From the NCBI RefSeq assembly GCF_007474545.1, contig NZ_VKOG01000005.1, forward strand, positions 118,124 to 182,123: DNA of 64,000 nucleotides, read 5' to 3'. The notes below the pieces were generated by a model. The model searched no databases, had not been told where the DNA came from, and was given only the letters and a program-made list of their open reading frames with translations. Shown one piece after another: positions 20,213-29,275 of this stretch. The position numbers and the translations under genes are program-made. Origin of the DNA: Chryseobacterium binzhouense (GTDB taxonomy: Bacteria; Bacteroidota; Bacteroidia; Flavobacteriales; Weeksellaceae). Every line of letters starts with the position of its first letter. The stretch's first letter is position 1.

Positions 20213-20767
20213 ATGGAAGAATTAGATCTTATCGTAGAATCTGTAAAGCAGGATATGGATTCTGCCATCAAACATTTGGATCATGCATTTCAAAAAATCA
20301 GAGCCGGCAGAGCATCTACAACAATGGTGCAGGATGTAATGGTAGAATATTACGGAGCGCCTACACCTATCAATCAGGTTGCCAACGTATCTGTACCGGA
20401 TGCCATGACAATTTCTATTCAGCCTTGGGACAGAACTGCGATCGGAGCAATTGAAAAAGCAATTATTAATTCAAATTTAGGATTTGCCCCTTCAAATAAT
20501 GGTGAAAACATCATTCTTAATGTTCCTCCTTTGACTGAAGAAAGAAGAAAAGACCTGGCAAAACAGGCTAAAGCAGAAACAGAGGACACCAAAATTGTTG
20601 TAAGAAATGCGAGACAAAATGGCTTGAAAGAGCTTAAAAAATTAGATGGAGTTTCTGAAGATCTTATCAAAAACATCGAAGCAGACATTCAGGTACTTAC
20701 AGATAAATATGTAAAACTTTGTGATGACCACCTGAAAGTGAAGGAAGCTGAGATTATGAAAGTTTAA
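20213..20767 (+). CDS. frr: Ribosome recycling factor
   Basis: This factor splits the post-termination ribosome with EF-G. From ATG 20213 (MEELDLIVESVKQDMDSAIK) it has 184 residues, the normal length. Family motifs include FQKIRAGRASTTMVQDVMVEYYG and the C-terminal NARQNGLKELKKL followed by DLIKNIEADIQVLTDKY. The frame is open to 20183, but the extension is not conserved in my memory of the family. A bidirectional terminator follows the stop. Confidence 0.96.
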   Translation: MEELDLIVESVKQDMDSAIKHLDHAFQKIRAGRASTTMVQDVMVEYYGAPTPINQVANVSVPDAMTISIQPWDRTAIGAIEKAIINSNLGFAPSNNGENIILNVPPLTEERRKDLAKQAKAETEDTKIVVRNARQNGLKELKKLDGVSEDLIKNIEADIQVLTDKYVKLCDDHLKVKEAEIMKV

Positions 20768-20792
20768 TGACAATCTCAGACAAAAAAAATAC

Positions 20793-20828
20793 AAAAAAGC
20801 CGTCCTGTAACTACAAGACGGTTTTTTT
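20793..20828. terminator. Bidirectional terminator between frr and the Nudix regulator gene
   Basis: CCGTC (20800-20804) pairs with GACGG (20817-20821), with TGT/ACA pairing inside the loop, flanked by A6 and T7. The stop codon of the convergent Nudix gene (20827-20829) lies in the T run. Confidence 0.8.
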
Positions 20829-21576
20829 ACCAGCTATTGAGCCCGTTTTTCAGGGCAGCAGTATATTTTTCTTCATCAAAAGAATAGAGATCCGGAGCTT
20901 TATGAGCACCACCTCTTCTCTGCTCGTCAAGTTTATTAAGAATTCCCAGATTTTTAATTTTTCTGTAAAAATTTCCTCTGTTAAGTTCTTTTCCCAAAAT
21001 TGCTTCATAAAGTTTCTGTAGCTCCGTTAAAGTAAACTTTTCCGGCAAAAGATTATATCCGATAGGTTTAATTGAAATTTTTTCACGCAATGTAAGCAAA
21101 GCTTTTTCAATAATTTCCCTATGATCCATTCCCAGATCTATTTCGTTGAGCTGGCTTAGATAAAACCATTCACAGGCTTCAGTAAACTCATCAGGAATAG
21201 GATGTATTTTTTCAGGATTGTATAATGCATAATATCCAATCGTTATAAAACGCTGCTTCTGGAAAAGTGTTTCGTCAAAATCTTCAAAATAAGATTCGCT
21301 TCTGTTGATTTTACCAAAAACACCGAATTCTTCGACAAAAATATCCGTAAGACCGGCTCTTTCCTCAAGAATTTTTTTAATCGCATCGTCAAGATCCAGA
21401 TTTTTATCAATAAATCCGCCCGGTAAAAACCATTTTTTTCGGTAATTCATTTTAATAAGAAGCACTTTTAGCTCATTTTGATCAAATCCGAAAATAACCG
21501 GATCGGCTGAAAGGTGAGGAAGGTAAACTTCTTTTGCTTCTATTGATTTACTGATAAACTGTTCCTTTGAATTCAT
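20827..21576 (-). CDS. Nudix-fold transcriptional regulator, NrtR/AraR-like
   Basis: The 249-residue protein has an N-terminal Nudix fold and a C-terminal winged-helix part (about residues 165-240, with LTELQKLYEAILGKELNRGNFYRKI), the layout of NrtR-type regulators. The Nudix box (residues 53-76) is degraded: the usual RE is KI and the last EE is ER, so hydrolase activity is doubtful and the domain probably senses a ligand. The ligand cannot be told from sequence; relatives sense ADP-ribose or sugars. A promoter-like TTTTG-N18-TAAATTTG lies at 21598-21628 on the minus strand. Confidence 0.8.
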   Translation of the reverse strand: MNSKEQFISKSIEAKEVYLPHLSADPVIFGFDQNELKVLLIKMNYRKKWFLPGGFIDKNLDLDDAIKKILEERAGLTDIFVEEFGVFGKINRSESYFEDFDETLFQKQRFITIGYYALYNPEKIHPIPDEFTEACEWFYLSQLNEIDLGMDHREIIEKALLTLREKISIKPIGYNLLPEKFTLTELQKLYEAILGKELNRGNFYRKIKNLGILNKLDEQRRGGAHKAPDLYSFDEEKYTAALKNGLNSW

Positions 21577-21597
21577 TTCTGATAAAACCTAAAGCTA

Positions 21598-21628
21598 CAA
21601 ATTTAAGATTTATATTGTAACACCAAAA
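21598..21628 (-). promoter_or_regulatory. Candidate promoter of the Nudix regulator gene
   Basis: The minus strand reads TTTTG, an 18-nt spacer and TAAATTTG (21605-21598), 22 bp upstream of the start codon. Confidence 0.5.
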
Positions 21629-21732
21629 ATAAGTCATCAATAAAGAGAAACATTTAGCTATGATAATATACAATAAAAAAATCAGAACATTTTAAAAATC
21701 TGATTTTAAATTAATTATCCATTTGGAAAACT

Positions 21733-22731
21733 TCAGCCTTTTTTGGAAGATTTTGCTTTAATTACCATAAAAGCCAATCCTAAACCTAATCCTGTAAGCA
21801 TGGCAATCTTAGTTTTTTTACCCGGAACAGGCAATGAAGTCTCTCCATAAATTCTGTGAGGCAATGAAGATTCCTCCAATACATTACCTGGATCATTAGG
21901 TGCGTTTTTAAGTTTCATCATTATGCGCATTCCTGCGGAAGCTGTATTTATAATTGTTTTTGGAAATAATTTATAGACACTGGTCAGAAGCCACGAAGTA
22001 AAATCCGGAAAGAAATCTTTTTTGGGATCTTTTGCAAGCTGTACTATTTTTTCTGCCGTATCTCTGGGATCAGCTGCGAATGGTGGAATTTTGAAATCTA
22101 ATCCTGAATATTTTGCCGAATGCATATTTCCGGTAGATCTCTGAATCTGCGGATAAAGATTGGAAATATGAATATTTTTAAATTCTGAAACCTCACCGTG
22201 CAGACATTCCATCATCCCGCGAATTCCGAATTTTGTTGAAGAATATACTGCACTATACGGAGCCGGCATAAATCCGCCAATTGATATATTGTTGATTAAA
22301 ATTCCTTCTGTCTGTTCTTTAAACAATTTTAAAACATGATAAGCCCCATTCATATATCCGAAAAGATTGGTTTTTATGACCTGCTCATGAATTTCCATGG
22401 GGATCTCATCAAATTTTCCGCTTGCCATTACTCCTGCATTATTTACCCAGATATCTATTCTTCCGAATTGGTTTACAGCTTCTTTCACAAGATTTTCTAC
22501 TTCCGATGAAACCGATACATCGGTAGAAACTGCTATAGCATTTACTTCAAGATCTTTACACAGTTGTAAAGTTTCGTCCAAGGCTTTTTGTCCTCTTGCT
22601 GCAATGACAACATTACAGCCTTCAAGAGCAAAGGCTTCTACGGTTGCTCTTCCAACACCGCTGCTTCCTCCTGTAACTACAACTGTTTTGCCTCTGAGAC
22701 TTCTTTTTTCTAAATTATTTTTTTGATCCAT
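21733..22731 (-). CDS. SDR-family oxidoreductase with C-terminal membrane helix
   Basis: The 332-residue protein is a classical short-chain dehydrogenase: TGGSSGVG at 20-27, NNAG at 97-100, and catalytic Ser150, Tyr163 and Lys167 (YSSTK). Beyond the roughly 250-residue core it carries an extension ending in a hydrophobic helix (KIAMLTGLGLGLAFMVIKA) and a KSSKKG tail, so it is probably membrane-anchored. The substrate is unknown. It stands alone, with no same-strand gene within 120 bp. Confidence 0.85.
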   Translation of the reverse strand: MDQKNNLEKRSLRGKTVVVTGGSSGVGRATVEAFALEGCNVVIAARGQKALDETLQLCKDLEVNAIAVSTDVSVSSEVENLVKEAVNQFGRIDIWVNNAGVMASGKFDEIPMEIHEQVIKTNLFGYMNGAYHVLKLFKEQTEGILINNISIGGFMPAPYSAVYSSTKFGIRGMMECLHGEVSEFKNIHISNLYPQIQRSTGNMHSAKYSGLDFKIPPFAADPRDTAEKIVQLAKDPKKDFFPDFTSWLLTSVYKLFPKTIINTASAGMRIMMKLKNAPNDPGNVLEESSLPHRIYGETSLPVPGKKTKIAMLTGLGLGLAFMVIKAKSSKKG

Positions 22732-22814
22732 ATCAGAATGATTTAGGTTGATTTTTTTTAAATCTTATCTATTTTTACACCAAACCCTGTTAATGAATCA
22801 TTTTTAATCAGAAA

Positions 22815-22845
22815 AATAAAAAACACAGACGGTATATCTGTGTTT
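22815..22845 (-). terminator. Terminator of the GLPGLI protein gene
   Basis: A 9-bp perfect stem (AAACACAGA / TCTGTGTTT, 7-nt loop) followed on the minus strand by T-rich sequence lies just after the stop codon of the GLPGLI gene. Confidence 0.75.
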
Positions 22846-22853
22846 ATAATTAT

Positions 22854-23729
22854 CTATCTATAAAGATCAAGCCCTATAAAATTATTATTTTTTTCTATTT
22901 CTTCTCTGGCTTTTTTTTCGGAAGCTTTCAGTATTTCATCATTTGAGTAGGTTTTACCATCAAAAGTTATTGTGGCAACAATATTTCCTGTTGGGGAGTT
23001 TATTGTTTGTCTCATATCTTTCACAGGATCTCTTTTATAATCAGTCCAAAGTTTTCTGAATTTCTCTTCTGTCACTTCTATTTCTTTTTCATTTATTAAA
23101 AGATCAGATTTATTTTCACCGGAGTTTGTCCTGCTTGCAATAAGTGTGAAAGAATGATCTGTTTTAGAATCTTCAATTTTTAATATTAAGCCCGGAAGTC
23201 CTGAAAATTCATAAGGTCCGTCCTGTAATGGTATTTCTTGCGTAAACCATGCAGTCCAGTTTCTTCCTCTCCAAAATGCAGTTGCTTTCTGAACTTTGTA
23301 ACCAAGAATCTCATCTTTCTCACTACTGATTTTCCAGCTTAATATCTCTTCGTTATGGAGAGCAAGCCTTGTATTACCGATATTGGTTTTAAGAACTGAC
23401 TTATAACTTGGATATTTTTTAACAACTTCCCATTTTACTTTTGCTGATTTTAATTTTGTGAAATCGTAATGACTCTGCTGAGAAAAAACAGCTTTCTTAA
23501 AGGTAGCATTCATTACAGAATCATAAACTGCTTTTACCTGACTGTAACATATTGAACCGTGAGGTGAAATTTGCAACACCATGTTTTCTTTATCAGATTG
23601 ATCCCGATGTAAAGAATCACTCTTGAAGCGGTATTCATAAATGAACTGATTAGATTGACTGAAACCATAATTCGCTGCAGTGAACAGCAAAAGGAAAAAA
23701 TAGATTGTCTTTATCATTTTTTTCATCAA
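22854..23729 (-). CDS. GLPGLI family protein
   Basis: The 291-residue secreted protein has a signal peptide (residues 1-24, ending YGFSQ) and the family-defining motif YEFSGLPGLILKIEDS near residues 171-186, preceded by TAWFTQEIPLQDGP. GLPGLI proteins are common in Bacteroidota and are often found near TonB-linked or peptidase genes; their function is unknown. Here it has its own terminator and no obvious operon partner. Confidence 0.88.
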   Translation of the reverse strand: MMKKMIKTIYFFLLLFTAANYGFSQSNQFIYEYRFKSDSLHRDQSDKENMVLQISPHGSICYSQVKAVYDSVMNATFKKAVFSQQSHYDFTKLKSAKVKWEVVKKYPSYKSVLKTNIGNTRLALHNEEILSWKISSEKDEILGYKVQKATAFWRGRNWTAWFTQEIPLQDGPYEFSGLPGLILKIEDSKTDHSFTLIASRTNSGENKSDLLINEKEIEVTEEKFRKLWTDYKRDPVKDMRQTINSPTGNIVATITFDGKTYSNDEILKASEKKAREEIEKNNNFIGLDLYR

Positions 23730-23817
23730 TTATTTTTTTTCGAAGATATATATAAATTTAAAATCTGTGTAAAAATTAATGTTTTTTATGACTGATTGTT
23801 AAATTTTAAGATACAGA

Positions 23818-24656
23818 TCATCTTTTATGTTTAATTTTCTGATTTCTTAAGAGAGCTTCAGAATAAATTTTGCCTTCAAAATCAAACGGAATAGAAATTA
23901 GTGTTCCATTTTTATAAGGAACTAAGACATTAAAGTGCAGATGTTCTCCGTCTAAATAACCTGTTGCACCACTCAACCCGATTGGCTGACCTCGTTTTAC
24001 ATAATCCCCGACTTTTAACAAACTTCCGTGTTTCTTTAAGTGAACATATTGTGTGAAAAAACCGTTTTGAGGATGATAAATAGTAATAAAATTGGCAAAA
24101 TCTTGCCATTTTTTATCATTTTTTCCAAATTCATAGTCTTTAACAACACCTACAACAAAACCATCATTTGCACTTGTAATTGTATCGCCAACTTTCAAAT
24201 CAATATCTACTGCGTATTTTGAATAATTTGTATTGTGACTAAAACTTCCTTTATTACCCTGAATTATTTTATATGTTTTGCCTTTAGGAAAGGGAAGTGC
24301 AAGCAGTATTTTCGTTATTTTTTTATTCTCATCACCTAAAGTTTAAAAGTAGGTATAACCAAATTTTTTTGTATCTAAATTCTGTATAAAAAATTTAATT
24401 TCATATTCTGATTTATCATGAATAAAAATTCTCAAAGTATCGTTTATTGTATTTCGATTTTCAGATATTCAGAAAAAAATTTAACCCTTATAGGACAATG
24501 GAGAGGGTTTTGGATTTTGATATAAAGCGTATCATTATCATAACTTGCATTATGAAATATTTCAGCCTGATTATACTTTATTGAAGGCATTTCCTGTGCT
24601 TGATAATGTGAACAGAGTATGATAAAAAAGGAGCAAAAATATATGTGAAATTTCAT
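23818..24656 (-). pseudogene. M23 (LytM-type) metallopeptidase, disrupted by a duplication and a stop codon
   Basis: Read on the minus strand, the gene starts at ATG 24656 with a signal peptide (MKFHIYFCSFFIILCSHYQA). Near 24461-24474 an 8-base tandem duplication (TCTGAATA repeated imperfectly) shifts the frame; removing it joins the two parts smoothly as KFFSENRNTINDTLR. The second frame then meets an in-frame TAA at 24343-24345 before the peptidase domain, which is otherwise complete, with FSHNTNYSKYAVDID and the zinc motif GEHLHFNV. The intact protein would have about 276 residues and would cut peptidoglycan peptides. The start overlaps the stop of the upstream hydrolase gene as ATGA. Confidence 0.8.
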
Positions 24657-25681
24657 CTTTGTGATATAATATTTTTTAGAACAATATTTTTGATTTTCTT
24701 TTCAAAATAATAATAAAATTCACTTTCTTCATTCATTTGATTTTCCAGCACTATAAGACTTATATCGTATTGAGGAATATAAATATTCAGAGAAGAAAAT
24801 CCGTCGCCGAGACCAGTATGTCCGAAATATTTTATACCTTCTGAATCAACCGTTCTGATGTTGTAGCCGTAACCGTTTTTATTTTGACCAAAAACATCAT
24901 GCTGAGACATCACAGAAGGATAAATCATTTGTTTATAAGTATTATTACTCAATAGTTTGCCTTTATGAAGATGATCATTCCAAATAACCAGATCTTGTGC
25001 TGTGGTAACAACTCCGTCAGCTGCAAGGTTTTCTTCATTGATCATTGAATTTCCCACTTTTGTTATTAGATCTTTTCTAATAATGAAGCCTGATAAAGAG
25101 TTTTTATATTTTTCAGAATATAAATAAGTATCATTCATTCTGAGCTTTTTAAATAATTTTTCTGCCAACTGTCTGTAGGTCTTACCTGTTACGTTGTATA
25201 AAATTTTGCCTAAAAGAATATTGGAGATATTTCCGTATTTAAAATCACTCCCAGATTTGAAAATCAGAGGTTTATCTAAATCAACAATTCCATGAGTATG
25301 ATTGAGAAGTTGATGAACTGTGACAGAATCTGCCCATTTTTGTTTCAAATCAGGCAAATATTCATGTATTGGAGACTGTAATTTTATTTTGCCTTTCTCT
25401 ACTTGCTGTAAAATAAGAACTGAAGTTATTTGTTTAGTATTTGACATAATTTCAAACCGATCATTCAGTTTAAGAGGGGTTTTACTTTCAGGATCAGAAT
25501 AACCTGAAACTTTAGTATAAACAGATTTTCCTTTTTGAGATATAACAATAACACCATTGAAGTTTACGGGAGATTGTATTGTCATTAAACTATCTATCTT
25601 ATACCAATTTTCTTTAAATTGTGAATAAAAAATGTTTATGCTTAAAGCAAGCAGTAGTAGAGTAATTTTTTTTAACATCAT
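24653..25681 (-). CDS. Beta-lactamase-fold serine hydrolase (class C/PBP4*-like)
   Basis: The 342-residue protein has a signal peptide (to about residue 20, FYSQ) and the class C-type serine motif S80-N-T-K83 (EIMSNTKQITS), a KYGNIS element that can serve as YxN, and HTGLGDGF near the C-terminus as the KTG-box equivalent. It is probably a periplasmic D-alanyl or esterase-type hydrolase, not a proven beta-lactamase. Translation is coupled by a 4-base overlap to the broken M23 peptidase gene downstream, suggesting a former cell-wall pair. Confidence 0.82.
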   Translation of the reverse strand: MMLKKITLLLLALSINIFYSQFKENWYKIDSLMTIQSPVNFNGVIVISQKGKSVYTKVSGYSDPESKTPLKLNDRFEIMSNTKQITSVLILQQVEKGKIKLQSPIHEYLPDLKQKWADSVTVHQLLNHTHGIVDLDKPLIFKSGSDFKYGNISNILLGKILYNVTGKTYRQLAEKLFKKLRMNDTYLYSEKYKNSLSGFIIRKDLITKVGNSMINEENLAADGVVTTAQDLVIWNDHLHKGKLLSNNTYKQMIYPSVMSQHDVFGQNKNGYGYNIRTVDSEGIKYFGHTGLGDGFSSLNIYIPQYDISLIVLENQMNEESEFYYYFEKKIKNIVLKNIISQR

Positions 25682-25864
25682 TAACAGTATATTTGATATA
25701 TATTTCTTGAAATTAGTAGAAAGATAAAATATTCAATTATCAAAGATAACAAACTTTCCAATTGAAAATAGTGATTAGTTCTATTCACGTTTACATATTG
25801 AATTATTTTTTGATCTTTGCCTTAATCATTATCTTTACTCGGTTTAAACAGCAAAGCAGATTTC

Positions 25865-27061
25865 ATGCAAAATCCGTCTCTAAAAGGAATTTCAAAGACT
25901 ATTATCTGGCTTATGTCAATCATTTCCGGACTTGTCGTAGCCAATAATTATTACAATCAGCCTTTATTAGGGCTTATTTCAAAAGATCTGAACGTCACAG
26001 AAAGTGCAGCAGGAAAAATTTCCGTACTTACTCAGCTGGGTTATGCTTTTGGATTGCTTATGATAGTTCCTTTAGGAGATAAATTTTTACGAAAGAAACT
26101 TATTCTTATAGATTTAATCCTGGTGATTTTATCTCTTCTGTGGATGACTTTTGCAACGGATTTATGGATGTTATATGTAGCAAGTCTTCTTATAGGAACT
26201 ACCTCTGTTATTCCTCAGCTATTTGTTCCTATTACAGCAGAATTATCATCCGAAACACAAAAATCTGCTAACATAGGATTGGTCGTTTCAGGTTTGCTGA
26301 TGGGAATTTTGCTTTCCAGATTTGTGGGAGGTATAGTGGGAGAGATGTGGGGATGGAGATCAATGTACGGAATTGCTGCGGCACTTATGCTTTTGGTATG
26401 GTTTGTTGTGTATAAAATGCTTCCTGAAATACAGCCTAATTTCAAGGGAACCTATTTTGAACTTATGAATTCGGTTATAAAACTTGCTAAAACCCAGCCG
26501 GTTCTTCAATTATCATCATTTCGCGGAGCTATGGGATTTGGTTCTTTGTGCGCACTTTTCACCACCCTTGTTTTTCACATAGAAAGACCACCTTTCGAAG
26601 CAGGAGCCTCCGTGGCAGGAAGTTTTGGTCTCGCAGGAGCGGTGGGAGCTTTGGCTGCCGCAAAAGTGGGAGGCTTGCAAAAGAAAATGAGCATCAACCG
26701 GATTATTCTATATTCTATCTTGATTTTAACCGCAAGTTGGGGGTTCAGTTATTTTGCAGGCGATACTTATTGGGGACTTATTGTTGGAGTGATTCTCATT
26801 GATTTAGGAGTACAGTCTAATCATATAATGAATCAGACCAATTATTTCTTACTTAAAACCAATGCCGTAAACCGCCTGAATACAGTATACATGGTATCTT
26901 ATTTCATCGGCGGATCACTCGGAACTTATCTTGCTTCTGTTGGATGGAAATATGCAGAATGGAAAGGAGTCTGTGTTGTCGGGGTAAGTATGGGATTAGC
27001 AGCATTATTGGCTCATGTATTATTTGCTGATAAAATTTATAAAAAACAATTAAATCAATAA
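25865..27061 (+). CDS. MFS transporter
   Basis: The 398-residue protein has about twelve hydrophobic helices and major-facilitator features: VANNYYNQPLLG in helix 1, GDKFLRKKLILID in the helix 2-3 loop, and a central loop near residue 195. It resembles the drug/solute exporter group (DHA1/YfcJ-like); the substrate is unknown. It is the first gene of a three-gene unit, with a DsbA-like gene 3 bp after its stop. No strong promoter match was found upstream. Confidence 0.87.
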   Translation: MQNPSLKGISKTIIWLMSIISGLVVANNYYNQPLLGLISKDLNVTESAAGKISVLTQLGYAFGLLMIVPLGDKFLRKKLILIDLILVILSLLWMTFATDLWMLYVASLLIGTTSVIPQLFVPITAELSSETQKSANIGLVVSGLLMGILLSRFVGGIVGEMWGWRSMYGIAAALMLLVWFVVYKMLPEIQPNFKGTYFELMNSVIKLAKTQPVLQLSSFRGAMGFGSLCALFTTLVFHIERPPFEAGASVAGSFGLAGAVGALAAAKVGGLQKKMSINRIILYSILILTASWGFSYFAGDTYWGLIVGVILIDLGVQSNHIMNQTNYFLLKTNAVNRLNTVYMVSYFIGGSLGTYLASVGWKYAEWKGVCVVGVSMGLAALLAHVLFADKIYKKQLNQ

Positions 27062-27064
27062 AAA

Positions 27065-27760
27065 ATGAAAGTAGAGATTTGGTCAGACATTATGTGTCCG
27101 TTCTGTTACATAGGAAAGAAAAATTTTGAAAAGGCAGTACAGGAAATACCTTTTAAAGATCAGATAGAAATAGAATGGAAAAGCTTTCAGCTTGATCCTA
27201 CATTAGATTCTTCTGAAACAATGACAACAAATGAATATTTTAGAAATAAAAAAGGAGTTTCTGTTGAGCAGGCTAAACAAATGACAGCGCAGGTTGCTGT
27301 GATGGGAAAAGCTTCTGGAATTGATTTTAATTTTGAAAATGCATTGATTACCAATACTTACAAAGCACATCAGCTTCTCCATTTAGCTAAAAAATACAGC
27401 AAAACTAATGAGGTTAAAGAGGAGTTATTTAAAGCACACTTCATTGATGGAAAAAATGTGGGCAATTTTAATATCTTAACAGAAATTGCACAATCTGTCG
27501 GAATCAGCGATACAGACATTCAGAACTGTCTGCAAAACAATGAGTTTGAAAACGATATTCAGTTGGACATTAAACAAGCAAAAGATAACAGAATTTCAGG
27601 GGTTCCGTTCTTTATTCTTGATGGGAAATACGGAATTTCGGGAGCTCAGCCCGCAGATTTTTTTGTAAATGCTCTTACACAGACATATAAAGAATCTGAA
27701 ATATATGAAGAAAACACAGGTACATTAACTTGCGGTGAAGATGAATCCTGTTCTATTTAA
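27065..27760 (+). CDS. DsbA-family oxidoreductase, FrnE-like
   Basis: The 231-residue protein lacks a signal peptide and has a thioredoxin-fold CPFC motif at residues 11-14 (SDIMCPFCYIGKKNFE), a helical insert, and the cis-proline loop ISGVPFFILDGKYGISGAQ near residue 180. This is the FrnE/2-hydroxychromene-isomerase-like group of cytoplasmic DsbA relatives. The C-terminus carries a further cysteine pair (LTCGEDESCSI). It is tightly packed between the MFS gene (3 bp) and the nucleosidase-like gene (11 bp). Confidence 0.9.
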   Translation: MKVEIWSDIMCPFCYIGKKNFEKAVQEIPFKDQIEIEWKSFQLDPTLDSSETMTTNEYFRNKKGVSVEQAKQMTAQVAVMGKASGIDFNFENALITNTYKAHQLLHLAKKYSKTNEVKEELFKAHFIDGKNVGNFNILTEIAQSVGISDTDIQNCLQNNEFENDIQLDIKQAKDNRISGVPFFILDGKYGISGAQPADFFVNALTQTYKESEIYEENTGTLTCGEDESCSI

Positions 27761-27771
27761 CATAATATAAA

Positions 27772-28350
27772 ATGATACACATTAACGATATTCCTTATAG
27801 TTTAGAAGATATTCTGTTCATATTTGCCTTAGAATCAGAAGCAGCAAAAGAATTTGATCATACCCAAAAGCTGTTAACAGGCATCGGAAAGGTAAATGCT
27901 GCTATTGAACTTACAAAAGAATTGCAGAAAAACAGACCTAAACTGATTATAAATCTGGGTTCGGCAGGAGGAATTGGCTTTGAAAAAGGTGATGTAGTAT
28001 GTTGTACCCAGTTTATTCAGAGAGATATGGATGCACAGGCTTTGGGTTTTAAAAAATTTGAAACTCCGCTTTCAGGGATTCCTGTAATTTTGGACAACGG
28101 ATTAAAAATGAATCATCTTCCAGAAGGAATTTGCGGAAGCGGCGACAATTTTGAAATGAATCACATCAACACCGAATACAATATTGTAGATATGGAAGCT
28201 TATTCATTAGCTTTAATTTGTTTGAAAGAAAATATTCCTTTCTTATGTCTGAAATACATTTCGGATGATGCCGGAAGTGACGCTGCTGATGATTGGGCAG
28301 TACAGGTTCACCTTGCTGCAAAGGCTTTTAGAAAGATTTTATTTGGGTAA
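27772..28350 (+). CDS. Nucleoside phosphorylase / MTA-SAH nucleosidase-like protein
   Basis: The 192-residue protein follows the MTA/SAH nucleosidase pattern in a short form: ALESEAAKEF, INLGSAGGIGFEKGDVV, GSGDNFEM, VDMEAYSLA and YISDDAGSDAA. It likely cleaves the glycosidic bond of an adenine nucleoside such as methylthioadenosine or S-adenosylhomocysteine, but its short N-terminus leaves the exact substrate open. It closes the MFS-DsbA-nucleosidase unit. Confidence 0.82.
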   Translation: MIHINDIPYSLEDILFIFALESEAAKEFDHTQKLLTGIGKVNAAIELTKELQKNRPKLIINLGSAGGIGFEKGDVVCCTQFIQRDMDAQALGFKKFETPLSGIPVILDNGLKMNHLPEGICGSGDNFEMNHINTEYNIVDMEAYSLALICLKENIPFLCLKYISDDAGSDAADDWAVQVHLAAKAFRKILFG

Positions 28351-28693
28351 GAATATGTAGTTATGAAAAAGAAAATAAAAATCTGAAAATTACTCTATTT
28401 AACATAATATAAATTATAGGACTTTTTATAACGTATATAATTAATTATCAATTGTGTCAAATTTTACAATTGTATTATTATGTTAAACTGAATTATCAAT
28501 TAATAAATGATATGAACTTGATTTTAATATTAAATAATTAAAAGTATCTCCGGGAAAAAATTATAAGAGATTCTCAGCGATTAGATTTTCAATTAATTGT
28601 TTCGATTTGTATGCATTTTACTATTTTAGCTAACAGAATTTTATTTAACATAACATTTCAAACTCAAATTTTTTAAACATTAATATTCTATCT
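28351..28693. other. Gene-free stretch, AT-rich
   Basis: No convincing reading frame or hairpin terminator was found. It contains a 20-nt exact copy (TCTATTTAACATAATATAAA, 28394-28413) of the sequence that spans the end of the DsbA-like gene and its spacer at 27752-27771, and a related TTTAACATAACAT near 28643. Otherwise it is AT-rich sequence leading to the lipoprotein gene. Confidence 0.5.
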
Positions 28694-29209
28694 ATGAAAA
28701 AAATTGCAGCAATCACTATCTTATCTGTTCTTTTAATTAACTGTAATAAAAAAACCGATACAGCAAATACTACAACCAACAGCGATTCCTTATCAAACAA
28801 TACAGAAATCGAATCTGAAAAGCAAATTGACACCTTGGGCGCCAAAACTTATTGCTATATGGGTGTTACGGGTAAAGACAGCGTTTTTGTAAGCATAGAT
28901 GATAATCTGGGAACTTTATCGGGTAAAATGAGTTACAAGAATTTTGAAAAAGACAGTTCTAAGGGTGAATTATCCGGCTTCAAATCTGGTGATACTCTGA
29001 AAGTTACCTATGAATTTGCTTCTGAAGGAATGACCAGTAAAAGAGATATTTTCTTTATACAGAAAGACAATATTCTCATTGAAGGTATTGGAAATCAGAA
29101 AGATGAAAATGGAATTATGCGCTACGCCGATGAAAAGAAAATTGATTACAAAAGCGGACAAAATTTGAAATCTGCAGACTGCAAAATGGTGGCAAAAGCA
29201 CTAAAATAA
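28694..29209 (+). CDS. Hypothetical lipoprotein
   Basis: The 171-residue protein begins with a lipoprotein signal (MKKIAAITILSVLLINC, Cys17) and a Thr/Asn/Ser-rich linker, followed by a mostly beta domain of about 120 residues (KTYCYMGVTGKDSVFVSIDD, then LSGKMSYKNFEKD). I do not recognise a family. It is likely anchored on the periplasmic side of a membrane. A strong terminator follows 10 bp after the stop. Confidence 0.72.
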   Translation: MKKIAAITILSVLLINCNKKTDTANTTTNSDSLSNNTEIESEKQIDTLGAKTYCYMGVTGKDSVFVSIDDNLGTLSGKMSYKNFEKDSSKGELSGFKSGDTLKVTYEFASEGMTSKRDIFFIQKDNILIEGIGNQKDENGIMRYADEKKIDYKSGQNLKSADCKMVAKALK

Positions 29210-29212
29210 TTC

Positions 29213-29253
29213 AAAAAAGATCCTGATATTTATACTTTATATCAGGATTTTTT
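29213..29253. terminator. Bidirectional terminator
   Basis: A perfect 10-bp stem (ATCCTGATAT / ATATCAGGAT) with a 9-nt loop is flanked by an A run and a T run between the convergent lipoprotein and BI-1 genes. Confidence 0.85.
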
Positions 29254-29275
29254 ATGTAAAAAGTTATTGATTATT

